This document shows, in pieces, positions 24,474-34,702 of a DNA stretch of 64,000 nt (within the stretch, counting starts at the first letter, position 1; the number at the start of each line of letters is the position of its first letter). Below the pieces are notes generated by a model. That model was not told where the DNA came from. It saw nothing but the letters and a program-made list of their open reading frames with translations, and ran no database searches. Origin of the DNA: Leishmania mexicana MHOM/GT/2001/U1103. Its lineage: Eukaryota > Euglenozoa > Kinetoplastea > Trypanosomatida > Trypanosomatidae. Position numbers and translations under genes: made by a program. The stretch covers positions 274,209-338,208 of the forward strand of contig NC_018313.1 of assembly GCF_000234665.1 (NCBI RefSeq), read 5' to 3'.

Positions 24474-27400
24474 TCAGCTGCTGCGGCAGCGTCGAAACCG
24501 GTGGACCACTTCCACCCACTGCACCAGCATCGCTGCCATAAGCACGAAGGTCAGGGTGCTCTTTGCGATCAGGTGCTCATCCAAGGTCACGCCAGGGAGG
24601 AGGCGATTCACGTACACTGGCGACTCAGCGCGGTCGATCAGCAGCACTGCCGCTGTCGTCATCACCGCCACGCACAGGAGCAGCACCACCATGATCAGCA
24701 TGCACGTCAGGACGGTCATGACCGCCGGGCCGCCGCGCAGCTGCATTCGCACACAGCGTTGCAGCTCCTCTGCGTCGGTCTTCAATTCCTCGCGAGTGTG
24801 CGTGCTGGTGGTCGTGGTGGCGTTAGGAGAGGCTGCATGGGGGGCAGTCGCCGTGTCGGGGCACACGGTTCCCGCCGCTGCCGCCTCGATGTTCTTGCAA
24901 CACCCCTTCTTATGCGCACTAGCTTCCAGGAGAGGCGTCGATTCGCTGGGGAAGCGCGCTGCTGCGGCTGCCGAGTTGCGGTCTCGCTCGTGAAAGCCTG
25001 TGCGCCAGCGGTTTGGATGCACAACGGGCAACGGCACCGCAGCACTCGCCATCGAGCGCAGAAGACTGCTGACGACAACGGTGTAGACGACGCCTGTGGC
25101 GACCGCGCAGACGTTGATGCAGGGATTTAGGAGGTGGCGCTCCGCCAGCCAACGGCAAATGTCGCTGCACCACGACAGCACCGCCGAGACCGCGGCGATA
25201 GCGACGCCGTTCTTGCCGCCGCTGTTCGACGCCAACGCGTCCAGGCCGCGAACTGGCGCCCATGAGGCCCCCGTGCTGATGATCCATATGACGCATAGCA
25301 GCGTCGTCAGCAGCGGCACCGAGCACCATCGATTGATGAGCGCGGCCAAGCGGGGGATGAAGCACATCGGCATCGTCACGAGCGCATACGTGAAAAGGAG
25401 CACCGGTGCGTGGCGCTGGTGCGTGGTCCAGCTGTCCTCATAGGTTGGGAGAGCCCCCGTCACCTCCGTCGCCTTCGAGCCCTTGCCGCTGCTGGTGCCC
25501 ATCAGCTCGCGCGACTTGATGGAATTGGCCACCGACGCGGCGGCCGCCTGCGTCGGGATGAAGACGGCGAACCCGCAGCTCATGAGCAGCACCACCGCCG
25601 CTGTCAGTAGACCAACGGTTAGAGCACGTAGAAGAAAGCAGAGCGAAACGTCATGCCTCGCGGCTGACCAAAGCTTGCGCGGCGTGATATCCTTCGCGCT
25701 TGCTCGCACGGCGCGCTCGATGAGGTTACGAGGGCACAGCATCACGACACCGAAGACCAAAGTACCAATGAGACCGTTCACGTACACAAGTGCGTTCAAC
25801 ATAGCCGCGGTGATGTATACGTAGTAGCTCAGGTTGGGGACGACAAAGAAGCCGAAGGCGTTCACGATAAGCCACGACAAGAGTAAGATCTGCATGGTGA
25901 CAATAACCCCGGCGGCGACGCCGACCTCTGCACTCACGACGGTGCCCAACCCAGCCAGCAGCAACGCCTCCCCGGCGCCGTAGCAGGATTCGCCGAGAAT
26001 GGCCAGTGACAGGTTCGTCTTGCGGCAGCCCTCACGCAGCAGAACGGAGCCCAAAAACATGAAGCCGGTGCCGGCGCACAGCATGAGGTGGACGAGCGTA
26101 CCAACTGACTTCACAGAGAAGATGCTGCGCTGCGACTGCTTCGCTGCGGTAGTGGCGGGGGCCGCCGATCCAGTCGCAGGGACCGCAACCGCCGCCGCCT
26201 TTTCCGCATCTCCTTGCTGCGCATCCACCGAGGCCAAGGACTGCTGCTGCTGCTGCTGCCAACGACTAATCATGCACAGAGCCCCGAAGAAGGCGAAGAA
26301 CACGAGCGCGCACGCATCCAGCCTTGCCGCGACGAGCATGGCGCTGCGGCCGAAGCGGTTGTGAAGAGCGTAGAAGTCCTCTCCCTCGGCGGCCTCGAAG
26401 ACGTTCACGGTGGCCAGCACAACGCCAGGGATGAAGAGAAGCACACAAATTACCGTGACCAGGAAAAACAGCAGCAGATGCCGCAACACCGACGTCACCC
26501 ACAGTCGCTGAAGGTACTGCAGCCAGTAGCAACGCTCGGCTGGCGAAGAGACGATGCCGGCCAACATGGCCGCGCTTCCTGGCGAAGTCGGAGACCACAC
26601 TGACCACGGCGCCGTTGCCACCGGGGTGCTGTGTAGAGTGGGGCTCGACAGCGGGGTGTTGTCCTCGGCTAACGGCAGCGACGCGGGAGCGGGAATGTGG
26701 TGGAGCAGCCGTCGACCCACTTCTTCGTCGCTCATAGGGGGCACTGCGGGGCCGCTGCCGTCGACGTCCTCGTCGGGAGAGGACACCACGCGCAGGCTCG
26801 ACATCTCTTCCTTGATATGGTAGCAGTAGTAGTCCAAATTGAACCAGGCGCTCTCGCAGGTGAGGGCCACCGCCTCCGTCTCTGCGTCCTGCCGCTGCCG
26901 CGGATTGTGCCAGTGGTCAGGGTGGTAGCGCGAGGCATGGTGAGGCGGCGGCTTCTCCGCCGACGCAGACGATACCCTCTCCAGTGGCCGGCTCGTCGCA
27001 CCGTACGCGCCGCCGAGGGGAATACCCTCGCCCGCCATCGCTGGTGGTCGGGGCAAGGACGCGGCCGATGCTTGACAGCGATCGCCGTATACGCACCCGC
27101 CTTGCAGCGTGGATGGCGGTGGGGCGACTTGCAAAGGCCAGAAGAACTCGGCCACGTCAAGCCGTTTCGTGCTCGAGTGGGGGCTCCGCAGCAGCGCCTT
27201 CGGCGGCGGGTGATCCTGGCTCGCGGACGAGGACGCCGCTGTCGGTACGGAAGTGGCCGGCGCTGGTAACTTCGAGTTGGGGGGAGAGAAGACTGTACTG
27301 GGGGTGGCGAGCGGAGGTCGGTTGGACGTGGCATCATCTTGCGCTGGTGCTTCGCATGCGCCGGTGGCGGCCAAGATAGAGTGCTGTTGCCTCTCCGATG

Positions 27401-28118
27401 CTGCCTGGCCCACGGCGTCGTCCTTATCTTCGAGGCGGACGCGATGGAGCACGGCCCCGCGAGCCTCCAGGAGCGATTCGTGCAGCCGTTGCACCGCCTC
27501 CTGACTCGCCTGCAGCTCCACCGCCATTCGCGCGTTCTCGGCCTGCAGCCGGCTCATCTCCTCTGCATCTGCCGCCTTGGGTGGCCGAGACGGAGAGGCA
27601 CCGCGCTCCATGGGCATAAACGGCGCCGCCAGGTTGTTTTCGCTGCGGGGAAAAGCGTCGCCGCGGTTGGTCTCTGTGCGGACCAGGGGGGTGGGCGGTG
27701 CGTGCGTCGTCGGAGGCACTTCTGGAGAACTTGGTGCCGTGCTGATGGCCGATGTGTCGAAGACCCGTTTCGGTGTCACGTCACTGTCGCGGTCGACTTC
27801 TCCGGGTGCCGCCCTCTTCACGCAGGCGAGCTGGTCGTGGAAGTTTGTGCACGCGCGAATTCGTTCCAAGTGCTCGTCATGTTCAATGACGAGGCGGTAC
27901 GAGTCTTCCTCGTCAGTCAAGACAGTCATGTAGGAGTCGTTGTCGTCGTCCGTGTCGCCTCCAGACACTGGATACGTCTGGTGCACAGCGTCCGTTGTGC
28001 CTCTCAGCTGCGATGCAGGCGCGTCCTCGGTGACACTCAAGCCTGGCTGTTGCTGCTCGGCGTCTGCTTGTGGCATCTGGGGGCCACCGCGCTTGTGCGG
28101 CCTGCGACGCGACGACAT
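24474..28118 (-). CDS. Polytopic membrane protein with long disordered N-terminus
   Basis: 1214 residues; I do not recognise a family. Roughly the first 530 residues are hydrophilic, rich in Ser, Pro and acidic residues. They include a short coiled-coil candidate near residues 200-240 (EEMSRLQAENARMAVELQAS). The C-terminal half has about ten or more hydrophobic segments, for example HLLLFFLVTVICVLLFIPGV, VGTLVHLMLCAGTGFMFLG, TVGLLTAAVVLLMSCGFAVF, CVIWIISTGASWAP and VMTVLTCMLIMVVLLLCVAV. They are separated by short charged loops and one Gln run (WQQQQQQSL). The architecture suggests a transporter, channel or membrane scaffold, but no signature motif is visible. The frame is open for 26 codons upstream only from a TTG, through a CA-derived FCVCVCVL stretch. 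The ATG at 28118 (MSSRRRPHKRGG) is the sensible start. The stop is TGA at 24474-24476. Confidence 0.85.
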   Translation of the reverse strand: MSSRRRPHKRGGPQMPQADAEQQQPGLSVTEDAPASQLRGTTDAVHQTYPVSGGDTDDDNDSYMTVLTDEEDSYRLVIEHDEHLERIRACTNFHDQLACVKRAAPGEVDRDSDVTPKRVFDTSAISTAPSSPEVPPTTHAPPTPLVRTETNRGDAFPRSENNLAAPFMPMERGASPSRPPKAADAEEMSRLQAENARMAVELQASQEAVQRLHESLLEARGAVLHRVRLEDKDDAVGQAASERQQHSILAATGACEAPAQDDATSNRPPLATPSTVFSPPNSKLPAPATSVPTAASSSASQDHPPPKALLRSPHSSTKRLDVAEFFWPLQVAPPPSTLQGGCVYGDRCQASAASLPRPPAMAGEGIPLGGAYGATSRPLERVSSASAEKPPPHHASRYHPDHWHNPRQRQDAETEAVALTCESAWFNLDYYCYHIKEEMSSLRVVSSPDEDVDGSGPAVPPMSDEEVGRRLLHHIPAPASLPLAEDNTPLSSPTLHSTPVATAPWSVWSPTSPGSAAMLAGIVSSPAERCYWLQYLQRLWVTSVLRHLLLFFLVTVICVLLFIPGVVLATVNVFEAAEGEDFYALHNRFGRSAMLVAARLDACALVFFAFFGALCMISRWQQQQQQSLASVDAQQGDAEKAAAVAVPATGSAAPATTAAKQSQRSIFSVKSVGTLVHLMLCAGTGFMFLGSVLLREGCRKTNLSLAILGESCYGAGEALLLAGLGTVVSAEVGVAAGVIVTMQILLLSWLIVNAFGFFVVPNLSYYVYITAAMLNALVYVNGLIGTLVFGVVMLCPRNLIERAVRASAKDITPRKLWSAARHDVSLCFLLRALTVGLLTAAVVLLMSCGFAVFIPTQAAAASVANSIKSRELMGTSSGKGSKATEVTGALPTYEDSWTTHQRHAPVLLFTYALVTMPMCFIPRLAALINRWCSVPLLTTLLCVIWIISTGASWAPVRGLDALASNSGGKNGVAIAAVSAVLSWCSDICRWLAERHLLNPCINVCAVATGVVYTVVVSSLLRSMASAAVPLPVVHPNRWRTGFHERDRNSAAAAARFPSESTPLLEASAHKKGCCKNIEAAAAGTVCPDTATAPHAASPNATTTTSTHTREELKTDAEELQRCVRMQLRGGPAVMTVLTCMLIMVVLLLCVAVMTTAAVLLIDRAESPVYVNRLLPGVTLDEHLIAKSTLTFVLMAAMLVQWVEVVHRFRRCRSS

Positions 28119-29340
28119 GGCGTTACTCTGCCGCTGCGCAAGACCGTGAAGCACACACACACACACACAGAACTGAAAATGAACAACACAGAACAACGGC
28201 GGCAGAGGCGTTCACGTGGGTGCGCAGTTGCATGAAGACGCAGTGGTGATGATGGAGGCGGCGGCAGGGGCAGGGATGGTGGTGAGGGAGGGGGAGGGGG
28301 AGGGGGCAGTGTGATAGGCGCAAGACGAAGCGCGTCTGTCGGTGGCTACCGTGCTTTAAGAACAGATGTTAGGGAGGGGGGGGGGGATTGGTCGATCGAG
28401 CAGACCCAAAGCATACAGGAGTTAACACACCGAGTTGTCTACAACAGCGAAGTACACACACGCACACGATGCACGGGGCAGAAGACAGGCAACGAGGCCA
28501 CTCAGCGGCCCGGAGAAGTGAAGGAAGAACTTTGTTGCGTTATGGGCGTTGGGGAAACCGGAAAACGATGCAGCGACAGAGCGAGGAGAAACACTCGTCA
28601 CGGAGGCGTGGCGGAGGGAGGGGGGGGGGCGCGGCAGTCGAGGTGCGCACGCACGCAACCACGCAATCGGCGACAGAGTGAGAAGGATGTGGGATGTCTA
28701 TGCTCTCGACGTTGGCGGAATATGAGCGAAAAAAGCGACACGCAAGAAAAGCGTCGTGAGGGGTTGTAGAGCGCGGGTAGGAGAGCATGCTTGTGCACGG
28801 AAGGCCACTTCGTGACGGCTGCCGTTTCTTCTCATCGGGCCTCCCCTCCCCTCCCACCACTCCGGAGGCGCCTTCTCGCATGTGCGTGCAGGCCCTGGTG
28901 AACGGACAAACCTGTGCAGATTCTGTTGCAGAGCAGGGGGGGGGTGGGAGGGTGGGTTGCCTCGCCCCTTCCTCCCTTTCGTATTCTTTATTACCGTTTC
29001 CTTGCCACTGCTTCGTCCAGCCGATGATGGCGCGCAGAACGACGAGTACACCACATGCCACGTGGATACACACGCACACACACATATATACGTACATAGA
29101 TATAGATAATCGGGCGTGCATACACACGCACCCCCTTCACACACACAAGCAGAGAGAGAGCGAGGGAGATTCACAGGCGCAGGTACAAGCGCGCGCATCA
29201 CACGTGCGTGATGTGGCGGTGCCGGTCGGATGGGCCGGGCCTGGGAGGGGGTGACGAGGAGTGAATGCGCTCGTGTTGTACATAAAACACGACCACCTAT
29301 GCCACCTATGCCGCCGCCGCCGCCCACACCCAACGGTTTC
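28119..29340. other. Intergenic region, membrane protein / dynein-stalk-domain protein
   Basis: About 1.2 kb with no supported gene. It holds a CA repeat at 28151-28169 just upstream of the membrane protein ATG, G-rich runs (28376-28386 and 28621-28629), TATATA/CA mixtures near 29065-29110 and the 3' flank of the coiled-coil gene. Confidence 0.7.
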
Positions 29341-32300
29341 TCACACATCGTATTTCTTGTACTGGAGCGTCGTGAAGGAGAAAAGTAGCAGCACACCAAG
29401 ACAGACATGCATCCAAGCCCACTGGTGCCGGCTAAGGAAGGTGCCGGTGGCAGCGTCGTACACTTCGCCCATTATCTGCGCCGCCAGCTCAGCGCCCTCG
29501 CGGTTGGGACGGCGGTAGCGGCCGTCACTCTCGAAGAATACGTTGGCGATAAACGCCTCCTCCTGCTTCGGTTCCACAGCACGCTGCTGCTGGTATGTCG
29601 CAAGGGCGTCGCTGGCGCTCGTCAACGCCGCCGACGCAGCAAGCACACGCTCGCTGATGTCCACAAGCGCCTCTTGATGGTCTTGCATGCTGCCACTGTG
29701 CACCAGCTCCGCATCCGTGACAGAGTTGCCGGCGTCCTCAGCAGAAACCGTTGCCGTCATTGCTTGTAGCTCCTTGCATGCAGTCCGCCGCGCTTCCTCC
29801 AGCTGCGCTGCGCGTCCCTGGGCATCCGATACTTCCCGCTGCATCGTGGCGAACGAGCGCTGGGCGCGAGCAGTTGCGGTGTTGATCTCCGCCTTCTCAT
29901 CCTCTACCTCTCCAAGCTGTGCGATGAGCTCACCAATGAACCTCTCCTTCTCCGAGGCGAGTTGCTGAGGGGGCTGGCGCGGCCGATCGGCCGCGATGGT
30001 AACACTCTCCGCAAGATCCTCGATCTTTTCCCGTATGGCTGTGACTGCCGCATGCCGCACCGCTTGCCGCTCTCGGGCAGCCGCCTCCGCCGACTTCTGG
30101 GCCTCCAGCTCTGCCCTGCAGAAGTTTGTGGCCACCTCGGTTGCGGTCAGCTGCGCGCGCAAGGCCTCTACAAGGGCAGCATCCGCCTCGGCCGCACGCA
30201 CGTGGGCGCGCTCAAAACCGTTCTTCCTGTAGTGCTCCACAGGGATCGCAGCACGTCTGGCGCCGTGCTGTTGCGGATACTCCATCTGCTTCCGCACGGA
30301 TTCCATGTTTTCTAGCAGTCGAAGGCGTGTCTTCTCTTTCTCCGTTGCCTGCGCTTGAGCCCTCTCCAGCTCCTCGCGAAGGTGCCTGTGCTCTGCCTGA
30401 AGAGCTGCCTGTGCTGACGATGCCTCCCTCAGCTTCCGCTCCAGCTCCGCCACTTGAGCTGCGTGCTCCGCCGCTCGCCTCGCATCTGCCGCCGCCGTGA
30501 AATCTTGTTGGGTCTTCTCTTCTTTCTCCATGGGCTCCTCGCGCGGCTGCGCATCGGCCAGCCGATGCTTCATGGCGTCTAATTGCTGCCGAAGCCGCGT
30601 CTCGCGCGCTGCCGCCGCGGCTTGTGCCTCGTCGAGCTCCGTCTGGTGTCTTGTCCGTTCTCCCTCAAAGGCTGCGTGGGCAGCGCGCAGCTGACTCCCG
30701 AGATCTTCCAAGGTCTTCTCCGCCTGTATCGCCGCCAGGTCTGCCGCTGTGCGGGCTGCTTCGGCATCGGCCTTCACCTTCGCTGCCCGCTTTTCTGCCG
30801 AGACCAGATGAGCCTGCGCAGTCGCGAGTTGGTCCTCCGCGCGTTTGGCCTTCGCTTGCGTCTCTGCCAGCGACGCCTGGACGTGTCCGAGCTGAGCCGT
30901 GCGCTCCTCGAGCGCCTCCTGGAGGGTCAGGTCCGCGCGGACGTCGTCGTGAGTGCCCGCCTGACTCGACGTCTGCGCCACTGCCATTTTCTCCATGAAC
31001 GCCTGCTTTTCCCTCTCGAAGGCATCGCGCAGCGACTCAGTCTCGCGGCGGGCCTCCGCCTCCGGCTGCTGCGCCGCCCGGATCTCGTCTTCCATCGACG
31101 CCAGACGCATCGCCTGATGCAGCTGACGTGTGCTTTCGTCGTCCAACGAGTCAGGTACACGCTGCCGCTGCGCGTACAGCGCCATGACCGTCGGGTACGC
31201 CTCCTTCTCAAGGGCGGCTTGCACGGCCTTGCTGCTGTCAGTGGAGGGGTGGCATACGGCGCACTGCACATGCAGGCCCCGGAGCACCCACGCGACGTCT
31301 GTCACAGCGCGGCTTGGCACGTGGCAGATCATGGCCACATCCTCCATAAAGGCTCGGCACAGCTCGTCAGGTGAGTCCCTCACCACCGTCTCCCATTCCT
31401 TCTCCGTGAAGGCTTTTGTATGCTGTGTGACAATGGTGGCGTGCGAGGAGCGTGCGCTTCCCGCTGTCGCGGATGACGGCGACAGCGGCGGCAGGGCCCG
31501 CGCAGGGCCATGAAGGGCTTCCGCAACAAACTGCTGCTGCGCCGTCGTGAGTTCGAACATGTCCCGTGCCGGTGTTGCCGTTCCGTTGTCAGGGGAGGTC
31601 TCACCAGGCTTCTCGCCCGTGCGCTCCTGCTGATGACCCAAGACACACAGGATGCTGCTGCGAAGAACGTAGGTGCGGCTCTGCAGAGCGCATGGGTGCG
31701 GGCATATCCACTGAGTACCCGGAGGCACCATCACCGGGACCTGCTGCTGCTGCTGGGTGAGCAGCACCGCCGTAGGAGGGTGACTCGCAGCGGCCACGCC
31801 GCCCATCGTCATCTTCATGGCGCCGTCTGCCATCGCAGCAGCTGCGTCGGCTGCGGTGTGCGGCGCTGAGGCGCTTCCAGAGGGCACGGAGATGGCAGTG
31901 ACCGAGGTGCTCGACCGCCGCTGCGCGTCACCACCGATTGCCGGGGCCCCGTTGCTGCTCGCCATTGCCTCCACAGAGTCAGCCACCGCCGCGCGCAGCT
32001 GTACCGATGTCGACATGGGCGACTCCGCACCGCTGGCGGCGTGCGTCGATGGTCGGCGGGTACGCTGCGGACTCGTCGTCGCCGCTCCCTGCGACCCGGA
32101 CGCTGGCAGGAGGACGTTTGTGAGAGGTGACGAAGGACGCTGAGACAATCCCTCGACGCCCGTAGGGCACGGGGTGAGTGTGCCGGAGCGCCGCTCCTGC
32201 AGCTGACGCGTCTGCTCGCGCATGAGGGCCTCGAGCTCCTCCTCGAGATGCCGCAGCTCCGCTGCCTCCGCCTCCATCTTTTCGCGGGCGATGGCGAGCT

Positions 32301-33654
32301 CCTGGTTGCTCTCCTCCTTCTCCCTCATGAACTCTGCATGGGCACTTCCCGCCTCCATCAGCTGTAGCTGCCGTATCACCCACTCGTGGAACTGGCCAAG
32401 GGCGTGGCTGCCTTTGAGCACATCGGCGTAAGAGAAGCGCGGGTTCGATATAAAATTCTTCTTCAGCTCCTGCACATCTGCCAGCGCGAGCTGCCCGTGG
32501 TGGAGGGACCCGACGTTCGATATAAAGGACGGACTGCGCATAGCCGTGACCACGTCGGTCCAGTTCTTCGCCGTCTCGCCGAGCACGCAGAGCACGGCAT
32601 CCATCACATGCTTCACCACCACCGGTGGCAGTCGGTAGCCTTGAATTTCGTGCAGGTGCCGTTTATCGATGCGTTGCACCTTCTTCTGCGCCTCGCGCAG
32701 CTGCCGCTTCGCGTCTTCGAGGGACACCTGCACCCGCTTCTGGGCCGCTTGCAGATCGCGCTCGTTCCGACGCGCCGTCTGCATACCGCTAAGCATATTC
32801 GAGGCACGCTTGCGGAACTCGGCGAGCTTGTGCTCTATCTGCCGGGTCAACTCTGGGTTTATGCCATCGTCGTCGTCGCTGTCGACGACCACGGCGGTGG
32901 CACTCTCCTCGCTGCCGCGGTGCAGGTCGTCGGCGCGGAGGTGGCTGTGCCCTCTGGACTCGGTCCTGAAGCCCAGCACGCGCGTGTACGCATGCAAGAG
33001 CTCCCCGGCAAGTCGTCTGTCGTTTCCGTCGTCCTCGCCGCCGCAGGCGGCGCTCGTGCAGCGGCGGCTCGCTGCTGTGGTGGGGTAGACGCCAGCGTCA
33101 CCGGCGCCTTCACCCCGTGCGAAGTGCTCGATTTCTTCGAGCTCCCTCTGCATGGCGTTGATCTCGGCCAGGCGAACGGCCCGCGCGACGCCGTGCTGCT
33201 CGGGTGAGGGGGAGGGGCTGTGGGGGCCACCTGACGGACTGGCGTGCCCAGCGTCTCCGTGTGCACCAGCCGTCGACGCCAGCGAGATCCATGGCTGGAT
33301 CAGCACCGTCTGGCACGCAGATGCCGGCACCAGCGGCGGGGTGGCCACAACCGCAGCACTTCTCTCCTTATCATCCGGAGCGCTGCCGTCGACGCGGCTT
33401 GCATTCTGCGGCGTGGACTTCAGGAACTTTGGGTCATTCATGGAGTTGGTGCTTCTTCCCGCGGTCCGAGCGGCGCCCCCTTCCACGGTGTCGTCACCGG
33501 CGGAGGACGGGGAGGAGGGGAGCGCCAGAATGGACCCCACCCGCCACGATGCTGACCCTGCTGTTTCGTCGAGGAAGCATTCGTAGGCGACAATGGCGCC
33601 CACCGTCAGCCCCGGGGAGGCTGCTGCGGCTTCACCCGCCCCCAGGCCTGCCAT
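29341..33654 (-). CDS. Tail-anchored coiled-coil protein with a dynein-type microtubule-binding stalk domain
   Basis: 1437 residues. At about residues 320-435 the sequence IDKRHLHEIQGYRLPPVVVK, then HVMDAVLCVLG, a KNWTDVVTAM helix, NPRFSYADVLKGSHALGQFH and EWVIRQL closely follows the microtubule-binding stalk tip of dynein heavy chains (family pattern: PPxxVKxVMEAVxxxLG, a W-x-x-A/V-K/T helix, NPxFxxxxVxxxSxAxxxLxxWV). As in dynein, a heptad-rich helix precedes it (RDLQAAQKRVQVSLEDAKRQ) and another follows (EESNQELAIAREKMEAEAAE). No AAA+ motor modules are present. A Ser/Thr/Pro-rich region (about 490-700) is followed by a long coiled coil (about 870-1390). A single hydrophobic segment sits at the extreme C-terminus (WMHVCLGVLLLFSFTTL) with tail QYKKYDV, which is a tail-anchor arrangement. 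I infer a membrane-to-microtubule linker. The ATG at 33654 is the first in frame. The stop is at 29341. Confidence 0.82.
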   Translation of the reverse strand: MAGLGAGEAAAASPGLTVGAIVAYECFLDETAGSASWRVGSILALPSSPSSAGDDTVEGGAARTAGRSTNSMNDPKFLKSTPQNASRVDGSAPDDKERSAAVVATPPLVPASACQTVLIQPWISLASTAGAHGDAGHASPSGGPHSPSPSPEQHGVARAVRLAEINAMQRELEEIEHFARGEGAGDAGVYPTTAASRRCTSAACGGEDDGNDRRLAGELLHAYTRVLGFRTESRGHSHLRADDLHRGSEESATAVVVDSDDDDGINPELTRQIEHKLAEFRKRASNMLSGMQTARRNERDLQAAQKRVQVSLEDAKRQLREAQKKVQRIDKRHLHEIQGYRLPPVVVKHVMDAVLCVLGETAKNWTDVVTAMRSPSFISNVGSLHHGQLALADVQELKKNFISNPRFSYADVLKGSHALGQFHEWVIRQLQLMEAGSAHAEFMREKEESNQELAIAREKMEAEAAELRHLEEELEALMREQTRQLQERRSGTLTPCPTGVEGLSQRPSSPLTNVLLPASGSQGAATTSPQRTRRPSTHAASGAESPMSTSVQLRAAVADSVEAMASSNGAPAIGGDAQRRSSTSVTAISVPSGSASAPHTAADAAAAMADGAMKMTMGGVAAASHPPTAVLLTQQQQQVPVMVPPGTQWICPHPCALQSRTYVLRSSILCVLGHQQERTGEKPGETSPDNGTATPARDMFELTTAQQQFVAEALHGPARALPPLSPSSATAGSARSSHATIVTQHTKAFTEKEWETVVRDSPDELCRAFMEDVAMICHVPSRAVTDVAWVLRGLHVQCAVCHPSTDSSKAVQAALEKEAYPTVMALYAQRQRVPDSLDDESTRQLHQAMRLASMEDEIRAAQQPEAEARRETESLRDAFEREKQAFMEKMAVAQTSSQAGTHDDVRADLTLQEALEERTAQLGHVQASLAETQAKAKRAEDQLATAQAHLVSAEKRAAKVKADAEAARTAADLAAIQAEKTLEDLGSQLRAAHAAFEGERTRHQTELDEAQAAAAARETRLRQQLDAMKHRLADAQPREEPMEKEEKTQQDFTAAADARRAAEHAAQVAELERKLREASSAQAALQAEHRHLREELERAQAQATEKEKTRLRLLENMESVRKQMEYPQQHGARRAAIPVEHYRKNGFERAHVRAAEADAALVEALRAQLTATEVATNFCRAELEAQKSAEAAARERQAVRHAAVTAIREKIEDLAESVTIAADRPRQPPQQLASEKERFIGELIAQLGEVEDEKAEINTATARAQRSFATMQREVSDAQGRAAQLEEARRTACKELQAMTATVSAEDAGNSVTDAELVHSGSMQDHQEALVDISERVLAASAALTSASDALATYQQQRAVEPKQEEAFIANVFFESDGRYRRPNREGAELAAQIMGEVYDAATGTFLSRHQWAWMHVCLGVLLLFSFTTLQYKKYDV

Positions 33655-34702
33655 TCCACGCACTGTTCTTGATCGATATCACTTGCCGCGCACCGCGTGC
33701 ATCTGTGGACCCGCCGAACGGGATGTGCGTACTTCGGGGGTGCACGTTCTCCTGGCCGTGGCTGTTGCGCTGTGCTCGGGGCGTTGGGTGGGTGTTGTCG
33801 CACGACGCTGTGTGGGTGTGTGCGTGTCAGTGCCCTCTAGGAAAATCGCAGAGAGATCAGCATAGTCTGTGCAACAAAATGTAAGACGGCAGGGAGTATC
33901 GGATAAGGCGTGTGCGCGTCGTGCTCGCGTGTACGTGTTGCACGCGCTGGTGGTGGTGGAGGGGTGGAGGGAGACACAAGAGCCACGCAGCACTGCTGTG
34001 CGTACGAGGCGAGGACTCGCACGCGCAAGATAGCTAACAGAGGAGAGATGGGCGAGGTCGCCTACATAGATGCTTATGTGTGTGTGTACTTCAATCTGTG
34101 CGGGCGCGTGGTCATGCCGCGGATGCGGCGAGAGTTGCGTGGCAGATGGTGCTTGGAGATCCGTGCGTGGTGAAGATGATGGACGACGACGACTGTGCAG
34201 GGTATGGCTTCTCGCACACGTGACAAAGCCGGTGCGTGCCCAGGCGCGTGTAATGGGCAACGAGATGACCCGTGAAGGGGGGGTGAGTGATGCAGAGAAG
34301 AGGTGGGGTATTGAACGCAGCAGACATGTGCGCGCGTCCGTGCGCGGACGGGGAGGCGACCGCCCAGCAGCGCTGACAGAGGAGCCGCACCACTTCGACA
34401 ATAATCGCGAGAGAAGGAAAAAAAAGGGTGCGGGGGGCGGCAGCATCAGGGTGGCGGTGCGCACCTCCATCACCGTCTGCCCCCCCCCCCCTCACCTCGA
34501 GGGGCAGGCGAGGCGTCTTTGGCCAAGCGGCAGCGTCGGGTGATGCGTGCTGGCATCACTGTCTGCCACTGAGTTTTGCATCTGTCCTTGTAGTCGAAGC
34601 GCCATGTTGCGCGCTGCATTACTTGCGAGTGCGTCGCCTGCATCCGCATCGTTGAGAGGCAGAGGCAGAGGCAGAGAGAGGGTGATGGCACCCTGTCGCG
34701 CG
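33655..34702. other. Intergenic region, dynein-stalk-domain protein / UXT
   Basis: About 1.05 kb with no supported gene. A 12-C homopolymer lies at 34480-34491 and a purine block (GAGAAGGAAAAAAAAGGG-like) near 34410-34428. Otherwise nothing is seen. Confidence 0.65.
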
